A DNA stretch of 64,000 bases from Phycisphaerae bacterium (GCA_022072085.1 JAJVII010000004.1:1-64000); one strand, 5' to 3'. Shown: positions 36,966 through 45,685, counted from the first letter of the stretch. Notes: generated from the sequence alone by a model not told the origin. Program-made: numbers and translations.

Positions 36966-37361
36966 CTACCCGGCCAGGCCGAACCACGTCTGCAACTGCT
37001 CGCGGGTGGCGTCGGGCGTGGCGGCCGGGTCGTGCACTCCCACGCGGACGCTGATCGACTTGCCGTTGCCCCAGGGCCACCAGGCGGCGAAGACCACCGG
37101 GCCGGCGTCGGGGTGCGTGACGTAGAGGTGCTGGTCCTGGCGTATGCCGCCCAGGGCACGAGCTAGCGCCTGCACCGCCGACGGGGCTGCCTGAATGGAG
37201 TCGGCGCCCCAGCGGGTGGGAAAATGGACGCCCAGCAGGCGGGCGACGTCGTCGGCGTGCTCGGTGTCGAACACCGCCAGGGCGGACTTGATGTAGTCGT
37301 CCCAGGACCACTTGAGCAGATCGTGTCCGCCGCTGACCAGTCCCTGACAGCAACGCTGCAC
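36966..37361 (-). CDS. hypothetical protein, possibly Fur-regulated
   Basis: A 131-aa protein read to a clear C-terminus (WWPWGNGKSISVRVGVHDPA; EQLQTWFGLAG); family not recognised. No ATG fits. A GTG at 37361 (given here) lacks an SD, whereas an in-frame ATT at 37382 lies 7 nt after GGAGG and would give 138 aa. The N-terminus has HVQRCCQGLVSGGHD, a possible metal-binding stretch. A perfect Fur-type box overlaps the likely -35 region of this gene, so iron regulation is plausible. Body LKWSWDDYIKSALAVFDTEH suggests a small soluble alpha/beta protein. Confidence 0.65.
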   Translation of the reverse strand: MQRCCQGLVSGGHDLLKWSWDDYIKSALAVFDTEHADDVARLLGVHFPTRWGADSIQAAPSAVQALARALGGIRQDQHLYVTHPDAGPVVFAAWWPWGNGKSISVRVGVHDPAATPDATREQLQTWFGLAG

Positions 37362-37468
37362 GTGGCTGTGAGTAGTGCTAATGGCCGAACCTCCGGCCCC
37401 CCGCAAAACAGGAAACAGACGTTCAGGTTCACAACTTACGTGACTATCGGCAGATGCGGGAATGAGCT

Positions 37469-37483
37469 TGAAAATGATTCTCA
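37469..37483. promoter_or_regulatory. Fur-box-like palindrome
   Basis: TGAAAATGATTCTCA is a 7-1-7 inverted repeat that fits the published Fur core TGAtAATnATTaTCA in 13 of 15 positions. It lies between the divergent hypothetical gene and mnmA. On the minus strand TTCAAG-18 nt-GATAGT follows it, so it would overlap that gene's -35. Confidence 0.5.
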
Positions 37484-37532
37484 CGCCTGCCTGCGTCCGG
37501 GTCAGGTGTGTCGGCCGCGGCGGCGGCCGTGC

Positions 37533-37538
37533 TACAAT
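37533..37538 (+). promoter_or_regulatory. -10 element for mnmA
   Basis: TACAAT, 37 nt before the mnmA ATG. No clear -35. Confidence 0.4.
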
Positions 37539-37574
37539 AGCCCGCTCAACTGTGGGCCGATCCGCGGAGGAACC

Positions 37575-38663
37575 ATGCCGGCACGTCGGAAGATTCTGGT
37601 GGCCATGAGCGGCGGGGTGGACAGCTCCGTCGCCGCAGCCGTCCTGCGCGACGGGGGGCACGAGGTCGTCGGCGTCTTCATGCGCATGGGCGTGGAGCAG
37701 GAGGAACCGGCAGCCGGGCACAAGAGCTGCTGCTCGGCGGCCGACGCTGCCGACGCGCGACTCGTCGCCGGGCGGCTGGGCATTCCCTTCTACGTGCTCA
37801 ACTTCGCCCAGCCGTTCGCCGGGCTGATCGACGAGTTCGTCGCCGAATACAATCGCGGCCGCACGCCCAACCCCTGCGTGACCTGCAACAGCCGCTTGAA
37901 GTTCGGCCGCCTGTTCGAGTACGCCGACCTGATCGGCGCCGACGCGGTGGCGACCGGCCACTACGCCCGCATCATCACGACCGACGAGGGGCCGGCGCTG
38001 GCCCGGGGGCTGGACACATCCAAGGACCAGAGCTACGTCCTGTTCGGCGTGCAGCCGGCGATGCTCGCCCGCATGGTCCTGCCGCTGGGCGAGTGGCGCA
38101 AGCCGCGCGTGCGGGCCCGGGCGGCTGAACTCGGGCTCGGCTGCGTCGCCGACAAGCCCGACAGCCAGGAAATCTGCTTCGTTCCTGACGACGACTACGC
38201 CCGGCTGGTGCGGGAGCGGTCGCCGGGCGCCGTTCGGCCGGGTTCGATCCTCGACCTCGCCGGCCGCGTGCTGGGCGAGCACCCGGGGCATCAGCATTTC
38301 ACGATCGGCCAGCGGCGCGGGCTGGGGGTGGCGCTTGGCAACCCGGCCTACGTGACGGCCATCGACGCAGCGGCCAACACGGTGACGCTGGGGCCGGCCG
38401 ACGCCCTGTTGAGCGATCGGCTGACCTGCACGGGCGTGAACTGGCTGAGCGAGAAATCGCGGGGCGAGGCGGAAGTCGGCCGACTTCGCGCCTACATTAA
38501 GATTCGTTACAAGGCCACGCCGGTCGCGGCGCGGGTGGCGTCCACCGGGCCGGCGGCCGCGTCGGTCGAGTTCGACCAGCCGGTCTCAGCGGCGACGCCG
38601 GGCCAGGCGGCGGTCTTCTACGACGACGCCGGCGTGGTCCTGGGCGGCGGGTGGATTGCCTGA
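37575..38663 (+). CDS. mnmA: tRNA-specific 2-thiouridylase
   Basis: A 362-aa enzyme that thiolates U34 of tRNA-Lys, -Glu and -Gln. PP-loop AMSGGVDSSVAA at 10-21; catalytic cysteines in NPCVTCNSRLKFG (C101, C104) and SQEICFVPD; ATGHYAR and SKDQSYVLF are family hallmarks. Length is normal. CGGAGGAACC precedes the ATG. Its tRNA substrates Glu and Lys are encoded 4 kb away in this window, which may be chance. Confidence 0.95.
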   Translation: MPARRKILVAMSGGVDSSVAAAVLRDGGHEVVGVFMRMGVEQEEPAAGHKSCCSAADAADARLVAGRLGIPFYVLNFAQPFAGLIDEFVAEYNRGRTPNPCVTCNSRLKFGRLFEYADLIGADAVATGHYARIITTDEGPALARGLDTSKDQSYVLFGVQPAMLARMVLPLGEWRKPRVRARAAELGLGCVADKPDSQEICFVPDDDYARLVRERSPGAVRPGSILDLAGRVLGEHPGHQHFTIGQRRGLGVALGNPAYVTAIDAAANTVTLGPADALLSDRLTCTGVNWLSEKSRGEAEVGRLRAYIKIRYKATPVAARVASTGPAAASVEFDQPVSAATPGQAAVFYDDAGVVLGGGWIA

Positions 38664-38749
38664 CACGAAGGGGCACGAAGGGATTTTCAAGGTCTGAAAT
38701 TGAATTTGCCTTCGTGGCCCTGTCCCGAGATTCGTGGCCCTTCGTGTTA
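38663..38749. repeat. word-repeat hairpin, CACGAAGG / CCTTCGTG type
   Basis: Left arm ACACGAAGGGGCACGAAGGG and right arm CCTTCGTGGCCCTG...TTCGTGGCCCTTCGTGTT are inverse versions of the same word, separated by an AT-rich spacer (TTTTCAAGGTCTGAAATTGAA). It lies between mnmA and the dioxygenase gene. Confidence 0.6.
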
Positions 38750-38779
38750 AACGGGATGCATATCGAACGGGAGGAACCC

Positions 38780-39730
38780 ATGGCGGAGCAGTTCGCGAGC
38801 AGGCGAATCGATCTTCCCAAGGTCGTCAGCGACGCCCAGGCGAAGTCGTTCGTCGAGGATGGCTTCCTCGTCGTCGAGGGGTTGGTGACTGGCGAGGAAC
38901 TGGAGGAGCTGAAGCGCGACGCGGCGGCCCTGGCCCGCGGCCGGTATCCCTGCAAGTCACTCTCGCCGCTGCCGGAGACGATGTCCGACGACGAGGTGCT
39001 GCGGAACATCCTGTGCATTCACCAGCCGCACCTCGTCAGCCCGGTGATCCTGAAGTACGTGAAGCATGCGGGCATCTGCGGCGTGCTCTCGCAGGTCGTC
39101 GCCGCTCATCTGCCGCACTGGGACGGCAGCGTGAAGTGCATGCAGAGCATGTTGTTCGTCAAGCCGCCGGGCTTCCAGGGGCAGGCCTGGCACCAGGACG
39201 AAATCTACATCCCTACGCGCGACCGCTCGCTGTGTGGGGCGTGGATCGCGATCGACCCGGCCACCGTCGCCAACGGCTGCCTCTGGGTCGTGCCGGGCAG
39301 CCACCGCAGCGGCTACCTCTATCCGCAGCGCGACCACGGCAACTACGAGGAGTTCGACACCGCCGCCGAAAGCTGGGGTTTCGACGCGTCGGACGAGGTC
39401 CCCGTCGAGGTGCCGGCCGGCAGTGTCGTCTTCTTTAACGGCCACCTGCTGCACCGCTCGGCCCGCAACCGCAGCAACATCTACCGCCGCGTGCTGGTCA
39501 ACCACTACATGAACGCCTGGTCGCGCCTGCCCTGGGGGCGGCAGGAAGACACCACTTTCGCCAAGTGCGATTCCCGCAAGGTCGTGCCCGTGGCCGGTGT
39601 GGACCCCTACGCCTGGATGGGCTACCAGGAGTCGGCCGGGGAAGTCTACCTGCGCACCTGCAAGCAGAACGACGCGGCCGTGGCCACGCGCCAGCGCAAT
39701 CCGCAACTGGCCCCCAGCGAGACCAATTAG
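38780..39730 (+). CDS. phytanoyl-CoA dioxygenase family protein
   Basis: A 316-aa Fe(II)/2-oxoglutarate-dependent oxygenase of the PhyH family. The double-stranded beta-helix shows the H-x-D iron motif WHQDEIYIP, NGCLWVVPGSHRSG, VEVPAGSVVFFNGHLLHRSARNRS (distal His and the 2OG Arg) and RRVLVNHY. The ATG at 38780 is 5 nt after GGGAGG; the upstream ATG at 38757 is less well placed. Substrate unknown; PhyH members hydroxylate lipids, antibiotics or small metabolites. Confidence 0.9.
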   Translation: MAEQFASRRIDLPKVVSDAQAKSFVEDGFLVVEGLVTGEELEELKRDAAALARGRYPCKSLSPLPETMSDDEVLRNILCIHQPHLVSPVILKYVKHAGICGVLSQVVAAHLPHWDGSVKCMQSMLFVKPPGFQGQAWHQDEIYIPTRDRSLCGAWIAIDPATVANGCLWVVPGSHRSGYLYPQRDHGNYEEFDTAAESWGFDASDEVPVEVPAGSVVFFNGHLLHRSARNRSNIYRRVLVNHYMNAWSRLPWGRQEDTTFAKCDSRKVVPVAGVDPYAWMGYQESAGEVYLRTCKQNDAAVATRQRNPQLAPSETN

Positions 39731-39747
39731 GGGGCGGGGACTTTCGC

Positions 39748-39776
39748 TTTTCACCGGCTGCGGCTGTGGCTATGCT
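39748..39776 (+). promoter_or_regulatory. promoter of the fluoride-response unit
   Basis: TTTTCA, a 17-nt spacer and TATGCT place a start near 39783, just ahead of the riboswitch. Confidence 0.5.
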
Positions 39777-39790
39777 GTAAACATGAATTG

Positions 39791-39888
39791 AGGCGATGGA
39801 GTTCGCCTTCAACCGGCACGCGGGCCGCGAGGCCCGGCCTGATGACTCCTACCTTCGCGAAAGCGGGCGGGAGTCTTCGTCTTTTCAG
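39791..39888 (+). promoter_or_regulatory. fluoride riboswitch (crcB motif) with terminator platform
   Basis: The aptamer landmarks are present in order: GGCGATGGAGTTCGCC, then CAACCGGC, a GC-rich stem, GGCCTGATGACTCCTACC. GACTCC of the aptamer's 3' end can pair with GGAGTC at 39870-39875 to form a terminator followed by TTCGTCTTTT, the usual OFF switch. It stands directly upstream of crcB, its standard target. High confidence despite no covariance-model search. Confidence 0.9.
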
Positions 39889-39926
39889 GCGGCCCCGGCT
39901 GCCGCCCCCGAATTCGGAGCCCGATC

Positions 39927-40310
39927 GTGATCCAGATACTATGGGTGGCGCTGGGCGGCGCGGTCGGCTCGGTCCTTCGCTACGGCGTGACGGCGTTGTC
40001 CAAGGTTCTGTTCGAGGGGCGGTTCCCCATCGGCACGCTGACGGTGAACTTGGTCGGCTGCCTGCTGATCGGCCTGCTCACCCCGCTGATGCTGAACAAG
40101 GGGCTGGTCAGCCCCAACGTGCGCCTGCTCGTGCTGGTGGGGGTGCTGGGCGGGCTGACCACCTTCTCGACATTCGGCTACGAGACGTTCATGTTCATCA
40201 ACGACGGGCAGTGGGCCCGCGCCGGCTGGAACATAGCCCTCAACAACGTCCTGGGCATCGCCCTGGTGCTGGTCGGATACCGCATCGCCGAGCGCGTCTT
40301 CGGCGCGTGA
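39927..40310 (+). CDS. crcB: fluoride ion channel CrcB (Fluc)
   Basis: A 127-aa, four-TM protein that dimerises into a fluoride export channel. ALGGAVGSVLRYGV, FPIGTLTVNLVGCLLIG and LGGLTTFSTFGYETF (the fluoride-lining Phe box and central Asn) are diagnostic. GTG start with GGAG upstream. It follows a fluoride riboswitch and is followed 14 nt later by a DUF190 gene. Confidence 0.96.
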   Translation: MIQILWVALGGAVGSVLRYGVTALSKVLFEGRFPIGTLTVNLVGCLLIGLLTPLMLNKGLVSPNVRLLVLVGVLGGLTTFSTFGYETFMFINDGQWARAGWNIALNNVLGIALVLVGYRIAERVFGA

Positions 40311-40324
40311 GCAAGGAGCGACGA

Positions 40325-40675
40325 ATGACCATTCCCGAAAACGGCCTGCTGCTGCGGATCTTCGTCGGTGAGTCGGACCGCTGGGAGCACAAGCCGCTCT
40401 ATGAGGCCATCGTGCTGGCCGCCCGCGAGGCCCACTTGGCCGGGGCGACCGTCCTGCGCGGCGCGATGGGCTTCGGCCGGCACTCGCGGCTGCACACGGC
40501 CAAGATTCTTCGGCTGAGCGAGGACCTGCCCATCGTCATTGAGATCGTGGACTCGGCTGACAAGGTCAACGAATTCCTGCCGACGATCGACCGCATGGTC
40601 GACGAGGGCCTGGTGACGATGGAAGACGTCCGCGTGATCAAGTATCGCGGCGGCCGAGGCGAGCCGGCTGAGTAG
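40325..40675 (+). CDS. DUF190 family protein, partner of CrcB
   Basis: A 116-aa cytoplasmic protein: GLLLRIFVGESDRWEHKPLYEAIVLAAREAHLAGATVLRGAMG (shown here as family phrases) and VIEIVDSADKVNEFLPTID match the DUF190/PII-like fold. It is regularly found beside crcB and may help fluoride channel function or signal by ligand binding; the role is not established. It lies 14 nt after crcB on the same transcript, so under the same riboswitch. Confidence 0.92.
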   Translation: MTIPENGLLLRIFVGESDRWEHKPLYEAIVLAAREAHLAGATVLRGAMGFGRHSRLHTAKILRLSEDLPIVIEIVDSADKVNEFLPTIDRMVDEGLVTMEDVRVIKYRGGRGEPAE

Positions 40676-40750
40676 CAATCACCTGCTCCGGGCGACGGCG
40701 TCCTGTGAAGCGACAAGCCGCCAGCCGCACGGGGCGGCATCGCCCGCGAA

Positions 40751-41965
40751 TCAGCTTTTCTCTTCCACCTCGTCCGGCTGCGTTGTGGCAGGCGGCGCCG
40801 GCCGCCAGCCGGCCGCCTTCAGCACTTCCGCGTTGCCGATGGTCAGGTCTTCCTTCGCGGGGTCTTTCAGTTTCGGATCGACGCCGGCCAGGCCGTCGGT
40901 TTCTCTCGCGGGCAGGTCGGGCCTGCTGGCGGCCGGCCTGTTCTCGCAGAACCAGACGTTGGCGGCGAAGGTGAACGACGCCGCCTCCGTGCCCGGCCCG
41001 ACGTTGACCGCGGTGTACATGTCGCCGGTCCGCCAGACGATGACGTTGTGCTCGATGACCCCGCGGCGGCTCTTGAGGAACCGCTCGTCCTTCGTCTCCT
41101 CGAGGATGCGGAAGGGGAACTTGCGAGGCCGATAGATCGTGTTGAAGCGGGCCGCACAGCCCTCCTGCGTAACGAACGCGACTGCCGCCTCGCCGCCGAT
41201 GAAGCGGTTGTTCTCGACCAGACAGTCGCGGGCCTCGTAGTAGGGCTTGTCCATCTTCTCCAGCGGCGGGCGGAAGAAGGGAATCCCCGTGCTCCCGCCG
41301 ACGTTCACGCCGCGCGACCCGGCCTCCACGAACAGGCAGTCCAGCACGTAGACGTGGCGGCTGCCGCCCTTCATCTGCACGCCGTCGTCCTGGCCGAACC
41401 CCTCCTTGCCGCGGAACGTGCAGCCGGTGATGTGCATGTCGTGGCAGCCGACCATGTCGATCGCCGACCCGCCCCAGCCGCTGACCGTGCAGCCGACCAC
41501 CTGCGACGCCTCCACGCCCGACAGCTTGATCCCGTCGTGGTTGCCTTTGGGCCCGACGTCCAGCACGGAGACCTTCTCCAGCCGCACGTCGTGGGCCGCC
41601 CCGTCGCGTTTGCCGCCGTCGTCGATGTTGATCCCGTTGTCCGAGCACTTGCGGACCCGCAGGCCGCGGAGCACGACATGCGCGGGGCTGACCATGTGGA
41701 TGCCGCCGGACCCGCCGCCGAACTCGGCCGGCCTGGCTGGATCAGCCGACTCGATGATGATCGGCGCCTTGAGCGTGCCGGCCAGCTTCTCGCTCCAGAG
41801 CGTCCCGTAGTGGCCCGGCGCCAGGCGGATCGTGTCGCCGGGTCTGGCCGACGCGAGGGCTGCGCGAAGTTGGCCGGCGTCCGCGACGTTGACGATGCGG
41901 CCGTCGTCGGCCAGGGCGGAGGCGGCAAGGATCAGGCAGAGCAGGGCAACGGCGGAGGTGCGCAT
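40751..41965 (-). CDS. secreted right-handed parallel beta-helix protein
   Basis: A 404-aa exported protein from MRTSAVALLCLI (signal cut near ALA), preceded by AAAGGAAG. An early AGQLRAALASARPGDTIRLAPGHYG strand and repeated coils (HVVLRGLRVRKCSDNGINID, NHDGIKLSG, GWGGSAIDMVGCHDMHITG, NRFIGGEAAVAFV) fit the pectate-lyase-like beta-helix. Such proteins are polysaccharide lyases or hydrolases, or adhesins. No definite lyase motif is identifiable. The track ORF extends upstream of the signal peptide. Confidence 0.82.
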   Translation of the reverse strand: MRTSAVALLCLILAASALADDGRIVNVADAGQLRAALASARPGDTIRLAPGHYGTLWSEKLAGTLKAPIIIESADPARPAEFGGGSGGIHMVSPAHVVLRGLRVRKCSDNGINIDDGGKRDGAAHDVRLEKVSVLDVGPKGNHDGIKLSGVEASQVVGCTVSGWGGSAIDMVGCHDMHITGCTFRGKEGFGQDDGVQMKGGSRHVYVLDCLFVEAGSRGVNVGGSTGIPFFRPPLEKMDKPYYEARDCLVENNRFIGGEAAVAFVTQEGCAARFNTIYRPRKFPFRILEETKDERFLKSRRGVIEHNVIVWRTGDMYTAVNVGPGTEAASFTFAANVWFCENRPAASRPDLPARETDGLAGVDPKLKDPAKEDLTIGNAEVLKAAGWRPAPPATTQPDEVEEKS

Positions 41966-42163
41966 GTCGGGCTTCCTTTCCATAGGGGTAAACCCGTTCG
42001 CGGCGGGAGCGGACCGGGCATCGCCCGGCGGGTCGGATCGTCCGGTTTCCATTTGTCCGCGGGGTCCCCGCGGAGTAAAGTGTAAGTACCACTTCGATCG
42101 CAGCGGTGTCTGAAGTCACGTCGCGGCCGACTGGCCGCCAACGCCAAGCCAAAGGATCACGCC

Positions 42164-43111
42164 ATGCTGGTTGCCATGATTCACTCCGGGGCGCTGGGAG
42201 ACCTGATCCTCACTCTGCCCGTGGCCCAGACGCTCTGCGCCGAGGAAGCAGAGTGCGTCGAGCTGTTCGCGGTCGAAGGCCGGGCCCTGTTCCTTGCCGG
42301 CCGAAGCGCCGTCACCGCCGGCCACTCGCTCGAGGGCCTGCCGCTGACCGAGCTGTTCCGCGACGACTTCGATTCGTCCCGCGCGCCCGAGATCGTCCGC
42401 GCGACCTTCCGCGGCTTCGAGGACGTGATCAATGCCTATCCCAGCGAGAAGTTCGCCCGTAACCTGGCGGCCGCCTCGATGACCCACATCCGTTCGCTGG
42501 ACACGCGTCCGACTTCCATTGAGCACGGCGGCGTTCACGCGACCGAGTTTCTCCATCGCCAGCTCTTCGGCAACTTCGTCCAGGTTCCCACCCCGTCGGT
42601 GACCCCGACGGATGAGGACCGCGCCTACGGCCTGTCCGCCCTGGCGGCGCTGGGAGACAAGCCCAGGCTGCTGATCCATCACGGCTCGGGTTCGCCGGCC
42701 AAGTGCTGGCCGCTGCCGCAATATGTGAAGTTGGCCGAGCAGATGCAGGCCGACGGCTGGGGCGCCGCGTTCGTCCTGGGCGAGGCCGAGCACGAGACCA
42801 TCGGCGACGACGACTGGAAGATGCTCCAGGACCGCTTCACGACGTTCACCGGGCTGGACCTGGAGCAACTGGGGGGTCTCATCGCCGCCTCCGACGCCTA
42901 CATCGGCAACGACTCGGGCCCCAGCCACCTGGCCGCCGCGATCGGCACCCCGACGTTCGCCATCTTCGGTCCGACCAACCCGGAGGTCTGGGCCCCGCGC
43001 GGCCGAAGCGTGAAGGTCATTCGCGGCCTGCCCAGCGAGCCGGAGCGCTGGCGGGTCGACCCGGCCCGCGTGGCCGTCGCCATCCAGTCGACCGTCGGCG
43101 CCAAGGCGTAG
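42164..43111 (+). CDS. glycosyltransferase family 9 (heptosyltransferase-like)
   Basis: A 315-aa GT-B fold transferase. MIHSGALGDLILTLPVAQTL is the family start; LIHHGSGSPAKCWPLPQYVKLAEQM and the nucleotide-sugar site GNDSGPSHLAAAIGTPTFAIFGPTNPEVW define GT9. In Gram-negatives such enzymes add heptose to LPS core. Stop converges with the DUF72 gene 9 nt away. Sugar specificity unknown. Confidence 0.88.
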   Translation: MLVAMIHSGALGDLILTLPVAQTLCAEEAECVELFAVEGRALFLAGRSAVTAGHSLEGLPLTELFRDDFDSSRAPEIVRATFRGFEDVINAYPSEKFARNLAAASMTHIRSLDTRPTSIEHGGVHATEFLHRQLFGNFVQVPTPSVTPTDEDRAYGLSALAALGDKPRLLIHHGSGSPAKCWPLPQYVKLAEQMQADGWGAAFVLGEAEHETIGDDDWKMLQDRFTTFTGLDLEQLGGLIAASDAYIGNDSGPSHLAAAIGTPTFAIFGPTNPEVWAPRGRSVKVIRGLPSEPERWRVDPARVAVAIQSTVGAKA

Positions 43112-43120
43112 CTCTCCCTG

Positions 43121-44257
43121 TCAGTCGAACAGCGTCATCTGGGGGTCGTCGCCTGACTTCTTCGGGCGGCGGGGGGAGGCCTTCGGCTTGCGCCCGGCGG
43201 GGCGGGGCTTGCTCTTGCCGTCGGCCGACGTGGCGGGGAAGGGCTCAGCCGGCTCGGCGAACGACTGCACCTGCGGGTAGGCGGCGAGCATCGGCGCCGG
43301 CAGTTTCACGCGGCGGTTGGTCAGCAGGTGGGCTAGCTGAAGCACCGTGACCAGCGCCTTGCCGCGGTAGTGATTGTTGCCGACGACCGCGACGCGCTTG
43401 GTGCGGTCGGCCAGCGTGCGGATGCGCCCGGCCAGGTCGGCCAGTTCCTCGTCGCGATAGAGGTAGTTGTATTTCTCGTGGACGGGGGCCTTGCGGTCGA
43501 ACCATGCCTGGTCGTTTCGCCCGTGCAGCCGCAGATAGCCCACCGGTCCGGTCGCGACCACCTCCGGCGGGAACGCGTTGGCGTCGCTGCGGGCTTCGCC
43601 GTCCGGCGCGGGTGCGGCGGAGGGGCCCGCGTCGCCAAAGCGGCCCGGCCGAGGCGAACCGGCGGGCAAGTCGATGTTCGCCAGCGAGAAGCCCAGCCGC
43701 CGCAGCCAACTGTAGGCCACCGGGCGAGCCCAGCTCTTGTGCCGCAGTTCGATCACCTTGTCCCAGTCGGCGAAGTCCTCAGCCAGCCGCTCGATCCGCT
43801 GCGTGTTCTCCGGCGTGAGGCGGAAGAAGTGCGGGAACTGGAGCAGCAGCGCCAGCAGCCGCGGCTGCTCGACGCCGTTGGCGTCCACGACCGCGCTGTC
43901 GTCCAGCGGGGCCAGCGCCTCGCGAGCGGCCTTCACGTCGGCGGCGGAGTAGTCGGGGTCGTGGCTGAAGACGCGGCAGAGCTTGATGACCAGCCGATTG
44001 CCCAGCCCCGCGCGGTCGAGGCGGCGGGCCCAGGCGGCCGTCACGCCCGGCGCGGGCGTGGAGTAGAACGTCGTGTTGACCTCCAGCAGGTCGCAGGCGG
44101 CGGCGACCGAGAGCATCTTGGTCGCCCCGTCGGCGCCCGCGGGGTAGACCATCCCCTCCCAGTCCTTGTAGCTCCACCCTGCGACGCCGAACAGCAGATC
44201 GGCGCTGCCGGCGGCGGGCGGGGCGTCGTTGTCGGTCGGCTTGACCATGACGTGCAT
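43121..44257 (-). CDS. DUF72 (YecE-like) protein with C-terminal clamp-like motif
   Basis: A 378-aa TIM-barrel-like protein of unknown biochemical role. Family marks: FGVAGWSYKDWEGMVYP, LLEVNTTFYSTP, WARRLD, LLLQFPHFFRLTPENTQRIERL, VIELRHKSW, VGYLRLHGRN and VVGNNHYRGKALVTVLQLAHLL. The extreme C-terminus after a basic Lys/Arg/Pro linker is DDPQMTLFD. QMTLF fits the pentapeptide beta-clamp binding consensus QL(S/D)LF, so the protein may contact DnaN. Start is 44257, with an alternative three codons on. Confidence 0.85.
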   Translation of the reverse strand: MHVMVKPTDNDAPPAAGSADLLFGVAGWSYKDWEGMVYPAGADGATKMLSVAAACDLLEVNTTFYSTPAPGVTAAWARRLDRAGLGNRLVIKLCRVFSHDPDYSAADVKAAREALAPLDDSAVVDANGVEQPRLLALLLQFPHFFRLTPENTQRIERLAEDFADWDKVIELRHKSWARPVAYSWLRRLGFSLANIDLPAGSPRPGRFGDAGPSAAPAPDGEARSDANAFPPEVVATGPVGYLRLHGRNDQAWFDRKAPVHEKYNYLYRDEELADLAGRIRTLADRTKRVAVVGNNHYRGKALVTVLQLAHLLTNRRVKLPAPMLAAYPQVQSFAEPAEPFPATSADGKSKPRPAGRKPKASPRRPKKSGDDPQMTLFD

Positions 44258-44302
44258 CCGGATCCCCGTCGCAGGCGGCGGGGCTTGGCCGATGTCGCGT
44301 CG

Positions 44303-45685
44303 TCAGTAGGGCCAGACGCGCGGAATCGGACGCTCGATCTCGACAAGCTTGTTCACCATCGCCCGGCGGCACTCGCTCAGATCGGCGGCGCGGCCGGGGT
44401 CGGCGGACAGGTCATTGTATTCGCCCGGGTCGGCCTGCACGTCGATCAGCGTCTCGCCGCCGTCGGCGCGGGCGATGTAGCGGTAGCGGCCGGTCCGCAG
44501 GGCCTTCCAGCCGTGGTGCTCGGTCAGGGCGGCCGGCTTGCCCGGCGCCCCGGCAGCCGGCAGCGGCGAGCCCTGGAGGTGCGGCGGCACGGGTATGGCC
44601 GCCCAGTTCAGCAGCGACGGCGCCAGGTCCACCGACTCCACCAGGCCAGTGCAGGTTGCGCCGGCTGCCCCGCCCGGTCGGCGGACGATCATCGGCACGC
44701 GGCTGATGCAGTCCGGAGCGGGGTAGCCCTTGCCGTAGGCCAGGTGCTCGCCGAGGAATTCGCCGTGGTCGGAGGTGTAGACGACGATCGTCTCGTCCGC
44801 GACGCCCAGCGTGTCCAACTCGTCCAGCAGCCGCCCGACGTGATGGTCCAACTCGGTAATCATGCCGTAGTAGCCGTGCCGTGCGGAACGCAGCTCCGCA
44901 TCGTCGCACAGGCCCGGCCCGCGGCGGGCGTCCACTCCCGGCGGAAACTTCGGCAGTGCGAAGGCGGCTGGGTCGTAGCGGTCCAGGAACGGCTGGGACA
45001 CGACCCACGGCGAGTGCGGACTGTAGAAACCGGCGATGCAGAAGAAGGGCCCGTCGCGATGGGCCCGCAGGTATTCGATGGTCTGTTCGGCGACGAACGC
45101 CGAGTGGGTCAGGTCCGTGCCCGGTTTGAAGACGACCGGCTTGGGCTCGTGGCGGACCTCCGGATGCACGATCCCATCCTTGATCCGCATCGCCTTCTGC
45201 CAGGCCTCGGTCTGCGGAGGCAGGCCCGGGCTGATGTGGTCCAGCGCCTCGGGCACCCGCGCCCGCACCCACGCGCGGTAGTTGTCCTCGTAGCAGCCGG
45301 GCTCGTCGCTGATCTCCGCGTGGTCGAAGCCGTAGGCCGGGTGCACCTCGCGGTGGTCGCGGTTGGCGTGCGGAAGGAAGTGCAGCTTGCCGATGTTGGC
45401 TGAATGATAGCCGTAGTTGCCCAGCATCTTCGGCAGCGTCGGCAGGTCCTGCGGAACCGGCACGCCCATGTGCGTGATGCGCAGCGTCGAGGGGTACAGC
45501 CCGCTGAGCATGCTGACCCGGCTGGGCATGCAGACGGGATTCTGACAGATGCAGCGGTCGTAGCGCGTGCCGCCGGCGGCCAGGCGATCGAGGTGGGGCG
45601 TCTGCACGTCCGGGTGGCCGGCTGACCCCAGGCAGTCGCCGCGATGCTGATCGGAGTAGATGAGCAGGATATTCGGCCGCTTCAT
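44303..45685 (-). CDS. sulfatase (Cys-type)
   Basis: A 460-aa arylsulfatase-family enzyme. RPNILLIYSDQHRGDCLG opens it; VCMPSRVSMLSGLYP has the C-x-P-S-R formylglycine site; IGKLHFLPH, GFYSPHSPW and YTSDHGEFLGEHLAYGKGYPA continue the active site. No signal peptide from the SD-supported ATG (GGGAAGGAAGCC). A TATAAT -10 lies 33 nt upstream. It faces head-to-head with a truncated sulfotransferase gene. Confidence 0.93.
   Translation of the reverse strand: MKRPNILLIYSDQHRGDCLGSAGHPDVQTPHLDRLAAGGTRYDRCICQNPVCMPSRVSMLSGLYPSTLRITHMGVPVPQDLPTLPKMLGNYGYHSANIGKLHFLPHANRDHREVHPAYGFDHAEISDEPGCYEDNYRAWVRARVPEALDHISPGLPPQTEAWQKAMRIKDGIVHPEVRHEPKPVVFKPGTDLTHSAFVAEQTIEYLRAHRDGPFFCIAGFYSPHSPWVVSQPFLDRYDPAAFALPKFPPGVDARRGPGLCDDAELRSARHGYYGMITELDHHVGRLLDELDTLGVADETIVVYTSDHGEFLGEHLAYGKGYPAPDCISRVPMIVRRPGGAAGATCTGLVESVDLAPSLLNWAAIPVPPHLQGSPLPAAGAPGKPAALTEHHGWKALRTGRYRYIARADGGETLIDVQADPGEYNDLSADPGRAADLSECRRAMVNKLVEIERPIPRVWPY

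Noticed and set aside
36966-38297. 443-aa minus ORF including the hypothetical gene
   Set aside because: Upstream two-thirds is antisense to mnmA; only the C-terminal part looks coded.
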